This document shows, in pieces, positions 16,350 through 24,846 of a stretch of 64,000 bases of DNA. The notes beneath the pieces were generated by a model. That model was not told the DNA's origin and ran no database searches. It saw only the letters and a program-made list of their open reading frames with translations. Numbering within the stretch: position 1 is the stretch's first letter; each line of letters starts with the position of its first letter. The position numbers were made by a program, and so were the translations under genes. The stretch is from JAJDYQ01 sp963662865 (GTDB lineage Bacteria; Pseudomonadota; Gammaproteobacteria; JAJDYQ01). The stretch is taken from the NCBI GenBank assembly GCA_963662865.1, contig OY759969.1, positions 1,054,001 to 1,118,000 on the forward strand, written 5' to 3'.

Positions 16350-17367
16350 GCTCATACTGCTTTTCATTTCCTCCATTTTAACCCTGTCGAGCTGCGGTAA
16401 TCCGCAGGTACACCACCACCGGATACCGGTATTCGGCACTATTGTAGATATCCGGATCTGGCATGAAAATGAATCTCTGACGCAGCAGGCATTCCGGCGC
16501 CTTGAGCAGGACTTCCAGGCCATGCACAAAGCCTGGCACCCATGGGAAGAAGGCCCAGTCAAACGTACCAATCAATTATTACAGTCAGGCGAATGGTTCA
16601 CAGCACCCACCTCAGTGCTGCCGATGTTACAGGAAGCACACCGGCTTTCACGACTTTCGCAATACCATTTCAATCCGGTCATCGGTCATTTGGTCGAGCT
16701 ATGGGGATTCCACAGACACGACCCTGAGCAGCCTTTTATTCCAGATACCCGGCTTATTCACGAGATACAACGGGATATTCCAACCGTTGAAGACATTGAG
16801 TTTGACAATATCAGGCTTCGCGGCCGCAATTCCTACCTGCAATTCGACCCTGGCGGAATAGCTAAAGGTTACGCCATTGACCTGTCCATGGAGACTCTGA
16901 GAGCCTATGGCATCCGGAATGCGCTGATTAATGCGGGCGGAGACCTGAGCGTTATGGGGAAGAAAGATGATCGTCCCTGGACTATAGGCATCCGACACCC
17001 AAGAGGACAGAAGGTGCTGGCGAGTCTGCACAGCATGGCAAATGAAAGCATTTTCACATCAGGGGATTACCAGCGCTATTACCTTGATGATGGTAAAAGA
17101 GTACAGCATATCATTGATCCGTTTAGCGGCCAGCCGATCAATCATACCGTTGCCGCCACCGTCATTCACAGTAATGCGACAACCGCAGACGCGGCGGCCA
17201 CCGCCCTGATGGTGGCCGGTAAGTCAACCTGGAAAAAAGTCGCCTCCTCAATGGATATTTCACATGCCATGCTGCTGACACGCGAGGGAGAATTACACAT
17301 GACCACTGCGATGAGTGACCGGATTAAGCTACACCATGCGCAAGGCTATAGAATACATATTCATTGA
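16342..17367 (+). CDS. apbE: FAD:protein FMN transferase (ApbE), lipoprotein
   Basis: ApbE attaches FMN covalently to threonine in Rnf/Nqr-type subunits and other exported flavoproteins. The chosen ATG at 16342 gives 341 residues and a lipoprotein signal (LLFISSILTLSSC, lipobox Cys about 17); a further upstream start would spoil it. Family motifs are FGTIVDIRIWHEN, FNPVIGHLVELWGF, FDPGGIAKGYAIDL, ALINAGGDLSVMG, and the metal-binding ATTADAAATALMV. It overlaps gshB by 8 bp. The flavoprotein partner is not in this window. Confidence 0.93.
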   Translation: MHRLILLFISSILTLSSCGNPQVHHHRIPVFGTIVDIRIWHENESLTQQAFRRLEQDFQAMHKAWHPWEEGPVKRTNQLLQSGEWFTAPTSVLPMLQEAHRLSRLSQYHFNPVIGHLVELWGFHRHDPEQPFIPDTRLIHEIQRDIPTVEDIEFDNIRLRGRNSYLQFDPGGIAKGYAIDLSMETLRAYGIRNALINAGGDLSVMGKKDDRPWTIGIRHPRGQKVLASLHSMANESIFTSGDYQRYYLDDGKRVQHIIDPFSGQPINHTVAATVIHSNATTADAAATALMVAGKSTWKKVASSMDISHAMLLTREGELHMTTAMSDRIKLHHAQGYRIHIH

Positions 17368-17391
17368 TGTCGTCTTTAGCACCACTATAAT
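17364..17391 (+). promoter_or_regulatory. Sigma70-type promoter before the TonB-like gene
   Basis: TTGATG (17364-17369), 16-bp spacer, perfect TATAAT (17386-17391). It starts at the very end of apbE and lies about 34 bp before the next ATG, suggesting the TonB-like gene and genes beyond have their own transcript. Confidence 0.5.
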
Positions 17392-17424
17392 TAACTTGAA
17401 CCTGTTTCCCTGATTAGTACACAT

Positions 17425-18324
17425 ATGTCGCCAGTCCCGTTGACCCCCGCAGTTACTCCTGGTGACAGACTCGGCATGATGCTTTTTCTTGGCACAATGC
17501 TGCACAGTCTGCTTATTCTTGGAATCAGCTTTGCAACGCCAGAACCGGATAAAACCAACTCTTCACCGACTATGGATATTATTCTGGTCCAGAGTAAATC
17601 AGTTAAAGTCCCGGAAAAAGCCGACTATCTGGCCCAGGCCAACCAGCAGGGAGGCGGGACCCTGGAAGAAAAGGCCCATCCGAGCAAGCCCGTTAAAGGG
17701 CCTTCGCCAACACCGAGCAGCAGTGTTTCACAGATTCTTCCCAGGCCCGCCCCGCAGAAAAAAAACATCAAGGCCGAAAAAAAACAGGCCACCAGTACAG
17801 CCGGGCGCGACATTGTCCTGTCCCAGCCTGACAAAAAGCCTGAAAAGGAAATAAATAAGATTAACAACACCCAGCAGCTCATCAGCCGCAGCCTTGAAAT
17901 AGCAAGCCTGACAGAGGAAATCAATCGAAAAATTCAGCACTATGCCAGCCGCCCCAGAAAAAAGCATATTAATGCCGGTACCCGCGAGTTTGCCCCGGCA
18001 GCCTACATGAACGCCTGGACAAGGAAGGTGGAACGAATTGGAAACCTCAATTATCCGGATGAAGCACGCCGTCAAAAACTGTCGGGCCTGCTGCAACTGA
18101 CCGTGGGCATTAACAGAGACGGCACCATTCACGCTATCATTCTCAAACAGTCCTCCGGACACCCCGTTCTGGACGATGCCGCAAAACGAGTGGTTCGCCT
18201 CGGCGCACCCTACGCAAAAATTCCCGATAGTATCCGGGAAAGCGGCGAACCCGTTGACATCCTTTACATCACGCGCACCTGGGAGTTCTCCAGCACCAAT
18301 ACGTGGCATGACCGCGGTTTCTAG
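17425..18324 (+). CDS. TonB-like energy transducer
   Basis: A 299-residue protein with a single N-terminal membrane anchor (LGMMLFLGTMLHSLLILGIS, about 14-33). A Pro/Lys-rich periplasm-spanning linker follows (about 60-160), and then a TonB C-terminal domain: LNYPDEARRQKLSGLLQLTV, SSGHPVLDDAAKRVV and VDILYITRTWEF. TonB proteins transmit proton-motive force from ExbBD to outer-membrane receptors. No exbB/exbD lies next to it. TonB-like genes beside gshB and yqgE recur in gammaproteobacteria, so this is probably an accessory TonB paralogue of unknown receptor range. Confidence 0.85.
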   Translation: MSPVPLTPAVTPGDRLGMMLFLGTMLHSLLILGISFATPEPDKTNSSPTMDIILVQSKSVKVPEKADYLAQANQQGGGTLEEKAHPSKPVKGPSPTPSSSVSQILPRPAPQKKNIKAEKKQATSTAGRDIVLSQPDKKPEKEINKINNTQQLISRSLEIASLTEEINRKIQHYASRPRKKHINAGTREFAPAAYMNAWTRKVERIGNLNYPDEARRQKLSGLLQLTVGINRDGTIHAIILKQSSGHPVLDDAAKRVVRLGAPYAKIPDSIRESGEPVDILYITRTWEFSSTNTWHDRGF

Positions 18325-18381
18325 AATCTGTTTATGAATTGACCCCTTGCCATTATCCACCATGAATAAGATACTGTGCCC

Positions 18382-18948
18382 ATGGCTTCGCAAGCATCCC
18401 TGATGAATCACTTCCTGATTGCCATGCCCGCCATGGCAAACCCCTACTTTGACCATACGGTCAGCTATATCTGCAACCACAATGAAAAAGGCGCCATGGG
18501 ATTTATCCTCAATCGCCCTATCGGCGTCACCGTTCGGGAATTATTCGACCAGGCCGATATTAAATCCGGGGAAAATATTACAAAGTGCGGTAATCCGGTT
18601 TATTTCGGTGGACCGGTAGAGCGCGAACGCGGATTTGTACTGCACTCCGGCGAGGCGCAGTGGACTGCCTCCATGCCGGTCACTGAGGAATTGGCCATTA
18701 CCACATCACTCGATATCCTGGAAGCCATTGGCAGGGACAAAGGACCAGACAGATTCCTGCTTTTACTGGGCTACGCCGGCTGGGGCCCTCAGCAACTGGA
18801 AGATGAGATGCTTGAAAACGCCTGGTTATCGACACCTGCGGACATGGATATTATCTTCCAGCCTGACTGCACTCAGAGCTGGCAACAGGCCGCACAACTC
18901 ATCGGCATTGACCTGCAACAGATATCCTCTCAGGCAGGACATGCCTGA
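18382..18948 (+). CDS. yqgE: YqgE/AlgH family protein (UPF0301)
   Basis: A 188-residue cytosolic protein of the widespread AlgH/YqgE family. The signature NHFLIAMPAMANPYFDHTV and the FILNRPIG segment are clear, as are YFGGPVERERGFVLHS and LLGYAGWGPQQLEDEM. The function is not settled; it is nearly always next to ruvX. The ATG at 18382 fits homologue lengths; ATG 18403 is an alternative. The ruvX start overlaps its stop by 8 bp. Confidence 0.93.
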   Translation: MASQASLMNHFLIAMPAMANPYFDHTVSYICNHNEKGAMGFILNRPIGVTVRELFDQADIKSGENITKCGNPVYFGGPVERERGFVLHSGEAQWTASMPVTEELAITTSLDILEAIGRDKGPDRFLLLLGYAGWGPQQLEDEMLENAWLSTPADMDIIFQPDCTQSWQQAAQLIGIDLQQISSQAGHA

Positions 18949-19390
18949 ATCTGCGGAAAAAACCCTTTCCCCGGGAGCAAGCGGCACCTATCTGGCTTTT
19001 GATTACGGCCAAAAGCGCTTGGGCGTTGCCTGTGGTCAGACGATTACCCGTTCAGCCGGTCCACTTGAGATCATACCCGTCGCCGGAGGCATCGACTGGT
19101 GCCGCATTGAGCAACTTATCGAAGAATGGGAGCCCACAGGACTTATCGTAGGCATGCCATATACCGCCGACGGCGCACGCGCGCCGCATATCAAACGCAT
19201 ACATCATTTTATCTCGAACATGGAATCACGTTTTCAGCTACCCGTTTTCCCTGTCGATGAACATCTGAGTTCATACACCGCCAGAGACCTGCTCTCTCAG
19301 TCAACACACAGGAAAGTACGCGCACTTGACGATGCCGCCGCCGCCGTAGTCCTGCAAACCTGGTTTGATAGCCATGACGACAACGGCTGA
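18941..19390 (+). CDS. ruvX: Putative pre-16S rRNA nuclease / Holliday junction resolvase-like YqgF
   Basis: A 149-residue RNase H-like nuclease of the YqgF/RuvX family, implicated in 16S rRNA 5'-end maturation. The catalytic first Asp lies in LAFDYGQKRLGVACGQT. LIVGMPYTADG and PVFPVDEHLSSYTARDLL follow, and LDDAAAAVVLQTWFD supplies the last acidic residues. The ATG at 18941 overlaps the yqgE stop. The frame is open further upstream, but that part lies within yqgE and does not match the family. The 3' end overlaps the pyrR start. Confidence 0.93.
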   Translation: MPESAEKTLSPGASGTYLAFDYGQKRLGVACGQTITRSAGPLEIIPVAGGIDWCRIEQLIEEWEPTGLIVGMPYTADGARAPHIKRIHHFISNMESRFQLPVFPVDEHLSSYTARDLLSQSTHRKVRALDDAAAAVVLQTWFDSHDDNG

Positions 19391-19880
19391 ATACAACATA
19401 ACAACAGCACTGGAAAATCTCACTCAGTCACTAACCACCCATTTATCTTCCTGTCAGGAGCCCGCTATCATTGGCATACACACGGGAGGGGTCTGGATTG
19501 CCGAGCATTTGCAGCAACGGCTGCCGGGAGAGATTCCTCTGGGCACACTGGACATATCCTTTTATCGGGATGATTTCTCGCGTGTCGGCCTCAACCCCGA
19601 GGTACGCCCTTCACGGATTCCATTCGATATCGATGGCAGGCATATTGTCCTGGTTGACGATGTCCTCTATACGGGACGGACAATTCGTGCGGCTCTCAAC
19701 GAAATTTTCGATTACGGACGACCCGCTTCGGTTCTTCTGGCCATACTGATAGAGCGCGATGGCCGGCAATTACCCATCGCCGCTGACTGCGTAGGCGACA
19801 TCGTCATATTACAGGATAACGAACAAATCAAATTGTCCGGTCCCGCACCTCTCAGTTTGGAGATAGTCAAACTTCCATGA
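19374..19880 (+). CDS. pyrR: PyrR: pyrimidine attenuation regulator / uracil phosphoribosyltransferase
   Basis: A 168-residue PRTase-fold protein. The PRPP-binding loop is HIVLVDDVLYTGRTIRAAL (about 96-114). GIHTGGVWIAEHLQQRL and LDISFYRDDFSRVG fit PyrR. In Gram-positive bacteria it binds pyr mRNA and also has weak uracil phosphoribosyltransferase activity. In gammaproteobacteria with pyrR-pyrB-pyrC' clusters its regulatory role is less certain. It is coupled at both ends: the start lies inside the ruvX 3' end and its stop overlaps pyrB. Confidence 0.93.
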   Translation: MTTTAEYNITTALENLTQSLTTHLSSCQEPAIIGIHTGGVWIAEHLQQRLPGEIPLGTLDISFYRDDFSRVGLNPEVRPSRIPFDIDGRHIVLVDDVLYTGRTIRAALNEIFDYGRPASVLLAILIERDGRQLPIAADCVGDIVILQDNEQIKLSGPAPLSLEIVKLP

Positions 19881-20842
19881 ACCATCCACTGCAACTGGAT
19901 CAATCAGGTGGCCTGAAACATTTTCTCACGATAGAGGGACTTAAACGTGAAACATTAATATCGATCCTCGATACCGCGGAATCCATGACCGGAGTCACCG
20001 ACCGCAGTATCAAAAAAATTCCGGTATTAAGAGGTAAAACAATAGCCAACCTGTTTTTTGAACCCAGTACACGAACCCGGACGACCTTTGAACTGGCAGC
20101 CAAACGTCTTTCAGCCGATGTACTGAATATCGCCGTGAGCACCTCCGCAACAATCAAGGGCGAGTCACTACTCGACACACTGAGGAACCTTGAAGCCATG
20201 CATGTCGATATGTTTGTGGTTCGACACCCCCAAAGCGGGGCCGCCCATTTTATTGCGCAGCACGTTGCGCCCCACATCAGCATTATCAATGCAGGCGACG
20301 GCCGCCATGCGCACCCGACACAGGCCATGCTGGACATCTTCACGGTCCGGCGTCATAAACCAGACTTTGGCGCACTTCGGGTAGCCATTATAGGCGACAT
20401 ACTCCACTCCCGGGTAGCACGCTCCCAGATTCATGCACTCAATACCCTGCTAACGGGAGAAGTCAGAGTCATTGCACCCAAAACCCTGTTACCCATTGAC
20501 GTCGAATCGCTTGGCGTCAAAGTTTTTTACAGCCTGAAAGAAGGCCTGAAAGACACCGACGTCGTCATTATGCTGCGTCTGCAACATGAACGTATGCAGG
20601 CGGGACGTCTGCCGAGCGAGCGTGAATACTATCATCACTATGGCCTGACGCGAGACCGGCTACAGCTCGCCAAATCGGACGCGCTCGTCATGCACCCCGG
20701 CCCAATCAACCGGGGCGTGGAAATGTCATCATCCGTGGCTGACGGTCCTCAATCGGCCATTCTTGAACAGGTAAGCCACGGCATTGCCATTCGCATGGCG
20801 GTCATGTCCATGGCGCTGGACCGGACCCGGGCAACATCATGA
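19877..20842 (+). CDS. pyrB: Aspartate carbamoyltransferase catalytic subunit
   Basis: Catalyses carbamoyl phosphate + aspartate to carbamoyl aspartate, the committed pyrimidine step. It has 321 residues. FFEPSTRTRTTFELAAKRL is the carbamoyl-phosphate site (about 56-74), HPTQAMLDIFTV carries the HPxQ motif, and VMHPGPINRGVEM is near the C-terminus. No regulatory pyrI follows. Instead an inactive dihydroorotase-like pyrC' overlaps the stop (ATGA), the class-A ATCase arrangement known from Pseudomonas, where PyrC' is a structural partner. Confidence 0.96.
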   Translation: MNHPLQLDQSGGLKHFLTIEGLKRETLISILDTAESMTGVTDRSIKKIPVLRGKTIANLFFEPSTRTRTTFELAAKRLSADVLNIAVSTSATIKGESLLDTLRNLEAMHVDMFVVRHPQSGAAHFIAQHVAPHISIINAGDGRHAHPTQAMLDIFTVRRHKPDFGALRVAIIGDILHSRVARSQIHALNTLLTGEVRVIAPKTLLPIDVESLGVKVFYSLKEGLKDTDVVIMLRLQHERMQAGRLPSEREYYHHYGLTRDRLQLAKSDALVMHPGPINRGVEMSSSVADGPQSAILEQVSHGIAIRMAVMSMALDRTRATS

Positions 20843-22134
20843 CACCGACGGTCAACATTCGAATCATCAGGAATGGCCGTGTTATGGACCCTGCAAACAA
20901 CGAGGACACCATCCGCAATCTGCATATCAATCCCGCAGGCCGGATCAGCCACACCTGTCCCGACGAACGCACCATCGGTCCTGAGAATATAATTGACGCC
21001 ACCGGCAAATGGATAATACCCGGCCTGATAGACCTATCCGCACGTTTCCGTGAACCGGGGCACGAACACAAAGCAGACATCCGTCACGAGTCCCTGGCCG
21101 CACTGTCCGGCGGAGTTACTACGGTCTGCATCCCGCCGGACACCGACCCGGTGATAGACAGCCCGGCGATCGTCGATCTGATCAAACAAAAATCCAAATG
21201 CGGCACGGTGCCACGCATATTTGCCCTTGGTGCCGCGACGATTGGTTTGAAGGCAGAGCAATTAAGCGAGATTGCCGCATTAAAAGATGCGGGTTGCATA
21301 GGTATCAGCAACGCCGGCATATCGGTTTCGAATAACCAGATGATGAGAAACATCATGGATTATTCGGCAAGTCACGGCATGAAGGTCTTTCTGAACACAC
21401 AAGAGGAATATCTTTCCCAATATGGCTGCGCACATGAAGGGCACATCGCGTCGCGCATGGGTCTGGCAGGGATCCCGACAGCCAGTGAAATCATCTCCAT
21501 TACCCGGGACCTCGCCCTGATTGAGGCAACCGGTGTTGAGGCACATTTCTGCCGTTTATCAACCGCTCGCGGCGTCAGACTTATCGAGGATGCTCGGCAG
21601 CGCGGCCTGCCCGTCACTGCCGATGTCGCTGCGCATCAGCTTTTTCTGACTGAAAACGACATCAGCGGCTTTAACAGCAACATGCACGTATTACCTCCGC
21701 TACGCACCGAGAGAGATCGTGATGCCCTGAGACAAGGCATAATTGACGGCATCATCACCGCCATTTGCTCGGATCATCAGCCACATGAGGCCGATGCCAA
21801 ACTTGCTCCATTCGCCGAAACCGAACCCGGGATGAGTACCATGGATACGTTTCTACCGCTTATCCTGAAATTAGCCACAGACAATATCATCCCCTTGAAG
21901 ACCCTGATTAACTGCTGCACGAACAACCCGGCCGGAATAATCGGCAAGACCTCCGGCAACCTTTCCCCGGGTGCCGCCGCTGATATCGCCATCCTCGATC
22001 CTGAAGCTGAATGGGTTTACAACATCGGCGACGGGCTGAGCCGAGGCAAAAACTCCCCCTTCAACGGCTGGCTTTTTACCGGGAGAGCCAGCCACACACT
22101 CCTGGCGGGACAACTCTATTACCAACGCGACTAA
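20839..22134 (+). CDS. Dihydroorotase-like protein PyrC' (probably catalytically inactive)
   Basis: A 431-residue amidohydrolase-fold protein aligning with type I dihydroorotases: an IPGLIDLSARFREPGHE segment, TADVAAHQLFLTEND, ICSDHQPHEADAKLAPFAE and the NNPAGIIGK tail. The Zn-binding HxH that should precede FREPG is replaced by LSARF, and the usual metal His in the HISTA-like segment is missing (FCRLSTARG). It should therefore not hydrolyse dihydroorotate. In Pseudomonas such PyrC' proteins are needed to assemble the active PyrB dodecamer, which fits its ATGA overlap with pyrB. An active pyrC would have to lie elsewhere. Confidence 0.88.
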   Translation: MTPTVNIRIIRNGRVMDPANNEDTIRNLHINPAGRISHTCPDERTIGPENIIDATGKWIIPGLIDLSARFREPGHEHKADIRHESLAALSGGVTTVCIPPDTDPVIDSPAIVDLIKQKSKCGTVPRIFALGAATIGLKAEQLSEIAALKDAGCIGISNAGISVSNNQMMRNIMDYSASHGMKVFLNTQEEYLSQYGCAHEGHIASRMGLAGIPTASEIISITRDLALIEATGVEAHFCRLSTARGVRLIEDARQRGLPVTADVAAHQLFLTENDISGFNSNMHVLPPLRTERDRDALRQGIIDGIITAICSDHQPHEADAKLAPFAETEPGMSTMDTFLPLILKLATDNIIPLKTLINCCTNNPAGIIGKTSGNLSPGAAADIAILDPEAEWVYNIGDGLSRGKNSPFNGWLFTGRASHTLLAGQLYYQRD

Positions 22135-22141
22135 CCAGACC

Positions 22142-23032
22142 ATGACCAACCATGCAAAACATCCTGATTCGCGCAGTACCATATATATGGAGGATGGCAC
22201 GATCATATCACACCATCACCATGACGACAGACAACACGTGATACGACTGCACTGCCCGCAGTGTGCGTCCAGGGCGGCTCATGGGCAGTTCGTTCATTTA
22301 CAATGCGACCATTCATTAGCACTCAGGCGGCCGCTGTCGATCATGCGTGCCAGGCCGAATGAAGGCTGGATTGACCTGCTTTACAAGGAAATAGGCCAAG
22401 GGACGACATTGCTCGCAAGACAGACAGAGGGCCGTGTTCTCAGCCTGCTGGGACCTATCGGTAACCCTTTTACCCTGCATGATGACAAACCCATACGTGT
22501 ACTCATCGGCGGAGGGATCGGGATTCCGCCAATGATCTTCGTAGCAGAAACCATTCACCAGCAATATCCGGCCGACAGCGAAACGACTTACGCCTTCATG
22601 GGTTCGGAGTCGCCGTTTCCGTTTACCCTTCTGAGCTCAGGATTGACTATACCCGGCATCGACACCCATTACGCAATCAAAGACCTGGAAGATATTTCAA
22701 TACCCTCCGGATTGGCCAGCCTGAACGACCTTACAGGCTGTTACAAAGGCTACGTTACAGACCTGGCTGACAAATTCCTGCAAACCCTGTCCGAACAGCA
22801 GATCAAAATGACCGAAATCTTTTCCTGCGGCCCTCGCCCCATGCTTTACGCCACCAAAAAACTTGCCGGGAAATATGATATTGCCTGTCAAATATCACTG
22901 GAAGAATACATGGCCTGTGCCGTTGGCGGCTGCGCTAGCTGCACAGTAAAAGTCAGAGGCGAAACCGGCCCTGCCATGAAGCGCGTCTGTGTTGACGGGC
23001 CTGTGTTCGACGCATCACTTGTTGACCTGTAG
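22142..23032 (+). CDS. PyrK-like FAD/[2Fe-2S] electron-transfer protein
   Basis: A 296-residue ferredoxin-reductase-like protein. LRRPLSIMRA (about 60-69) is an FAD-binding RxxS-type motif, VLIGGGIGIPPMIFVAETI (about 121-139) binds NAD, and the C-terminus has the cysteine cluster CAVGGCASC with a final Cys in KRVC. This matches PyrK, which passes electrons from a type 1B dihydroorotate dehydrogenase to NAD. It starts 7 bp after pyrC', so it belongs to the pyr operon. No PyrD gene is next to it. An early HHHH stretch (about 22-25) is unusual. A second in-frame ATG at 22187 is possible. Confidence 0.82.
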   Translation: MTNHAKHPDSRSTIYMEDGTIISHHHHDDRQHVIRLHCPQCASRAAHGQFVHLQCDHSLALRRPLSIMRARPNEGWIDLLYKEIGQGTTLLARQTEGRVLSLLGPIGNPFTLHDDKPIRVLIGGGIGIPPMIFVAETIHQQYPADSETTYAFMGSESPFPFTLLSSGLTIPGIDTHYAIKDLEDISIPSGLASLNDLTGCYKGYVTDLADKFLQTLSEQQIKMTEIFSCGPRPMLYATKKLAGKYDIACQISLEEYMACAVGGCASCTVKVRGETGPAMKRVCVDGPVFDASLVDL

Positions 23033-23172
23033 CCTGCGTCGGTACTCATCAGGCAACCCATCCCACTCAGACAAAGACCTGAAACCAGCGGGCGCACAAG
23101 CCAGTCGATTACGCGAACAAAGAGAGCAGGCCACATACGACCCGGACAAACTCGATACCAGAGGAATGAGTA

Positions 23173-23418
23173 TCAGGTACCTGTCAGATATATCGCCAGA
23201 GAAACCAGACACCAGACCGCGAAAATCAATAAAATCGTGAAGATAATACCCAGGATAATGAACTGACTGGCTTTTCCATATTTGAAATCACGCTCCAAAA
23301 CTTCCCGTTTTTGAACTCCAAACGCAGCCGCCATCACGCTCTTGGCCACCTGCCACAAGGTCGGTGGCGGCAATTTCCGCGAAGGATTCCGGTCGCTGTC
23401 TGCCATTGAAGACTCCAT
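23173..23418 (-). CDS. DUF2970 small membrane protein
   Basis: An 81-residue protein. WQVAKSVMAAAFGVQKREVL followed by ERDFKYGKASQFIILGII matches the DUF2970 pattern common in beta/gammaproteobacteria: a short cytosolic N-terminus then one transmembrane helix (IILGIIFTILLIFAVWCLVSL, about 53-73). Function unknown. It converges on the pyr operon and diverges from the DUF4124 gene. Confidence 0.8.
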   Translation of the reverse strand: MESSMADSDRNPSRKLPPPTLWQVAKSVMAAAFGVQKREVLERDFKYGKASQFIILGIIFTILLIFAVWCLVSLAIYLTGT

Positions 23419-23509
23419 AATAAATACCTGATTCTTATATTGGAAACTATTAATATAAAAACAGCAAATCCAATTTATTAATCTATGCCGATAGCGTTAC
23501 AATCCGAGA

Positions 23510-23959
23510 ATGAGCGCAGGCAGGCCCAACGTAATGGTCTTACTTATCATTTTTTACTCATCCTTATCATTTGGACAGGTATACAAGTGGGTGGATGAAA
23601 AAGGCAAAATCCATTTCAGCGACAAATCACCCCCTGCCTCGTACCAAAGCATAGAAATGGAAGCACAAGAACCCGCCTCAGGCGTTTCAAGCCCTCCATC
23701 CACTCTCTCTACGCAAGGCTTGCTGAGAGGATACAACCAGCGGCGTCAAGAGAAGAAACAACAACGGACCGAAGAAAAAAAGCGAAAGGCCGCCATTAAA
23801 AAGCGCTGTGCATCGCTACAACAAAAAATTAAATACTACGATGGATACCGTCATCTCCGTACCGATAGCAATGGTGAAGCCTATTACCTGAGTGACATTG
23901 AAATTACACAGGAAAAGCAACGGACCGAGGCGATCATACGTAAGCACTGTAGACAATAA
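23510..23959 (+). CDS. DUF4124 domain-containing exported protein
   Basis: A 149-residue protein with a signal peptide (VMVLLIIFYSSLSFG, cleaved near 22). The DUF4124 motif is QVYKWVDEKGKIHFSDKSPP, typical of small periplasmic proteins in gammaproteobacteria. A strongly basic and Gln/Glu-rich helix follows (about 75-100), then a C-terminal segment with two Cys. No enzymatic function is known. A 10-bp hairpin lies 27 bp after the stop. Confidence 0.85.
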   Translation: MSAGRPNVMVLLIIFYSSLSFGQVYKWVDEKGKIHFSDKSPPASYQSIEMEAQEPASGVSSPPSTLSTQGLLRGYNQRRQEKKQQRTEEKKRKAAIKKRCASLQQKIKYYDGYRHLRTDSNGEAYYLSDIEITQEKQRTEAIIRKHCRQ

Positions 23960-23986
23960 CATCGTCCGAATTCAGTACCTGTGAGA

Positions 23987-24013
23987 CAACATCAAGCTGG
24001 CCGCTTGATGTTG
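23987..24013 (+). terminator. Stem-loop after the DUF4124 gene
   Basis: CAACATCAAG (23987-23996) and CTTGATGTTG (24004-24013) form a perfect 10-bp stem with a 7-nt loop. No U-run follows on either strand, so it is a weak or factor-dependent terminator, or an mRNA-stabilising hairpin. Confidence 0.4.
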
Positions 24014-24141
24014 CAGAGCGTTAGCCTGAAACATCTTTAACCGGCCCGACCCTCGAATAGAAATCCGAATAGAAACCCCGCTGAAAACACAACGGAGCGG
24101 CTGGTATTACCGCAAATAGCCGCCGGAGATCATGCCAATCG

Positions 24142-24846
24142 CTACCAGCGCAGCTTCCACTGTGCGCCGATGCCGTGGTTGGTTTTGCCTTCACCGTCCC
24201 GGCGGCGCAGCGCCTTGACGTCCAACTCGGTATCCAGGTCACCCGGTGCCGACAGCAGACGCCAGCCCAGGGTCAGGTCGTGCCCGGAATCGGACGACGA
24301 CAGGCCCGCATACGGGATGCCGGTGGCGCCGTCATTCAGGGCCAGGCCCCACTCGCCCTCCAGGCTCCAGCGACCGGAGGCCGGGCCGGGCTGCGATGAA
24401 TCCTCCTCCAGTGCGTCCGACAGCGAATCCGACAACAGCCGATCCAGGCCACCCGAGGCCGGGGCGGTGCCGTATTCCTGACGCAGACTCAGCGACGGAC
24501 CATGAGCGGAACCCGGCTGCCGTTCGTAGCGCAGCGAACCGGATACCCCCCATTCACGCCGCTCGGCGGCCTCATGGTCCAGCAGGCGTCGGCCACGCAG
24601 GTCAATCGTTAATCCTTTGGAAGGCAACTGCCAACTGATGCCGCCGCCCAGTTCCACGCCCAGGCCGTCGCTGGTATCGCCGCCGTCATAGCGCATCCCC
24701 AACTCCAGTTCCGGAATCAACCGGCCACCGTCCGCCTGCGGCAACTGCCAGGACCACTCCAGACCCATTCGGAAACGCTGCGTGTCCGCCGACATAGCCC
24801 GACATACCGTCGGCATCGTCCGACTCAATACGCGCCAGCGCCGCAT
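24142..24846 (-). CDS. Autotransporter fragment 6: C-terminal beta-barrel
   Basis: The homologous part starts at about TQRFRMGLEWSWQLPQADGG and runs to the natural stop after GAQWKLRW, with an aromatic last residue as expected for BAM-recognised outer-membrane barrels. It includes LGVELGGGISWQLPSKGLTI and LTLGWRLLSAPGDLDTELDV. It aligns nearly residue for residue with the C-terminus of the second autotransporter (62693-64000). The preceding residues are out-of-frame. Confidence 0.75.
   Translation of the reverse strand: MRRWRVLSRTMPTVCRAMSADTQRFRMGLEWSWQLPQADGGRLIPELELGMRYDGGDTSDGLGVELGGGISWQLPSKGLTIDLRGRRLLDHEAAERREWGVSGSLRYERQPGSAHGPSLSLRQEYGTAPASGGLDRLLSDSLSDALEEDSSQPGPASGRWSLEGEWGLALNDGATGIPYAGLSSSDSGHDLTLGWRLLSAPGDLDTELDVKALRRRDGEGKTNHGIGAQWKLRW

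Noticed and set aside
17728..18480. 250-codon minus-strand frame across the TonB-like gene and yqgE
   Set aside because: It is antisense to two well-supported genes and has no recognisable motif.
23015..23212. 65-codon minus-strand frame between the PyrK-like gene and the DUF2970 gene
   Set aside because: Its end (LSEWDGLPDEYRRRLQVNK) looks mildly protein-like, but there is no Shine-Dalgarno, it overlaps DUF2970 and the PyrK-like stop, and I recognise no family. Left out for lack of support.
24097..24123. Short GCGGCT/AGCCGC hairpin after the adhesin stop as a terminator
   Set aside because: Six-base stem, long loop and no clear U-run; too weak to list.
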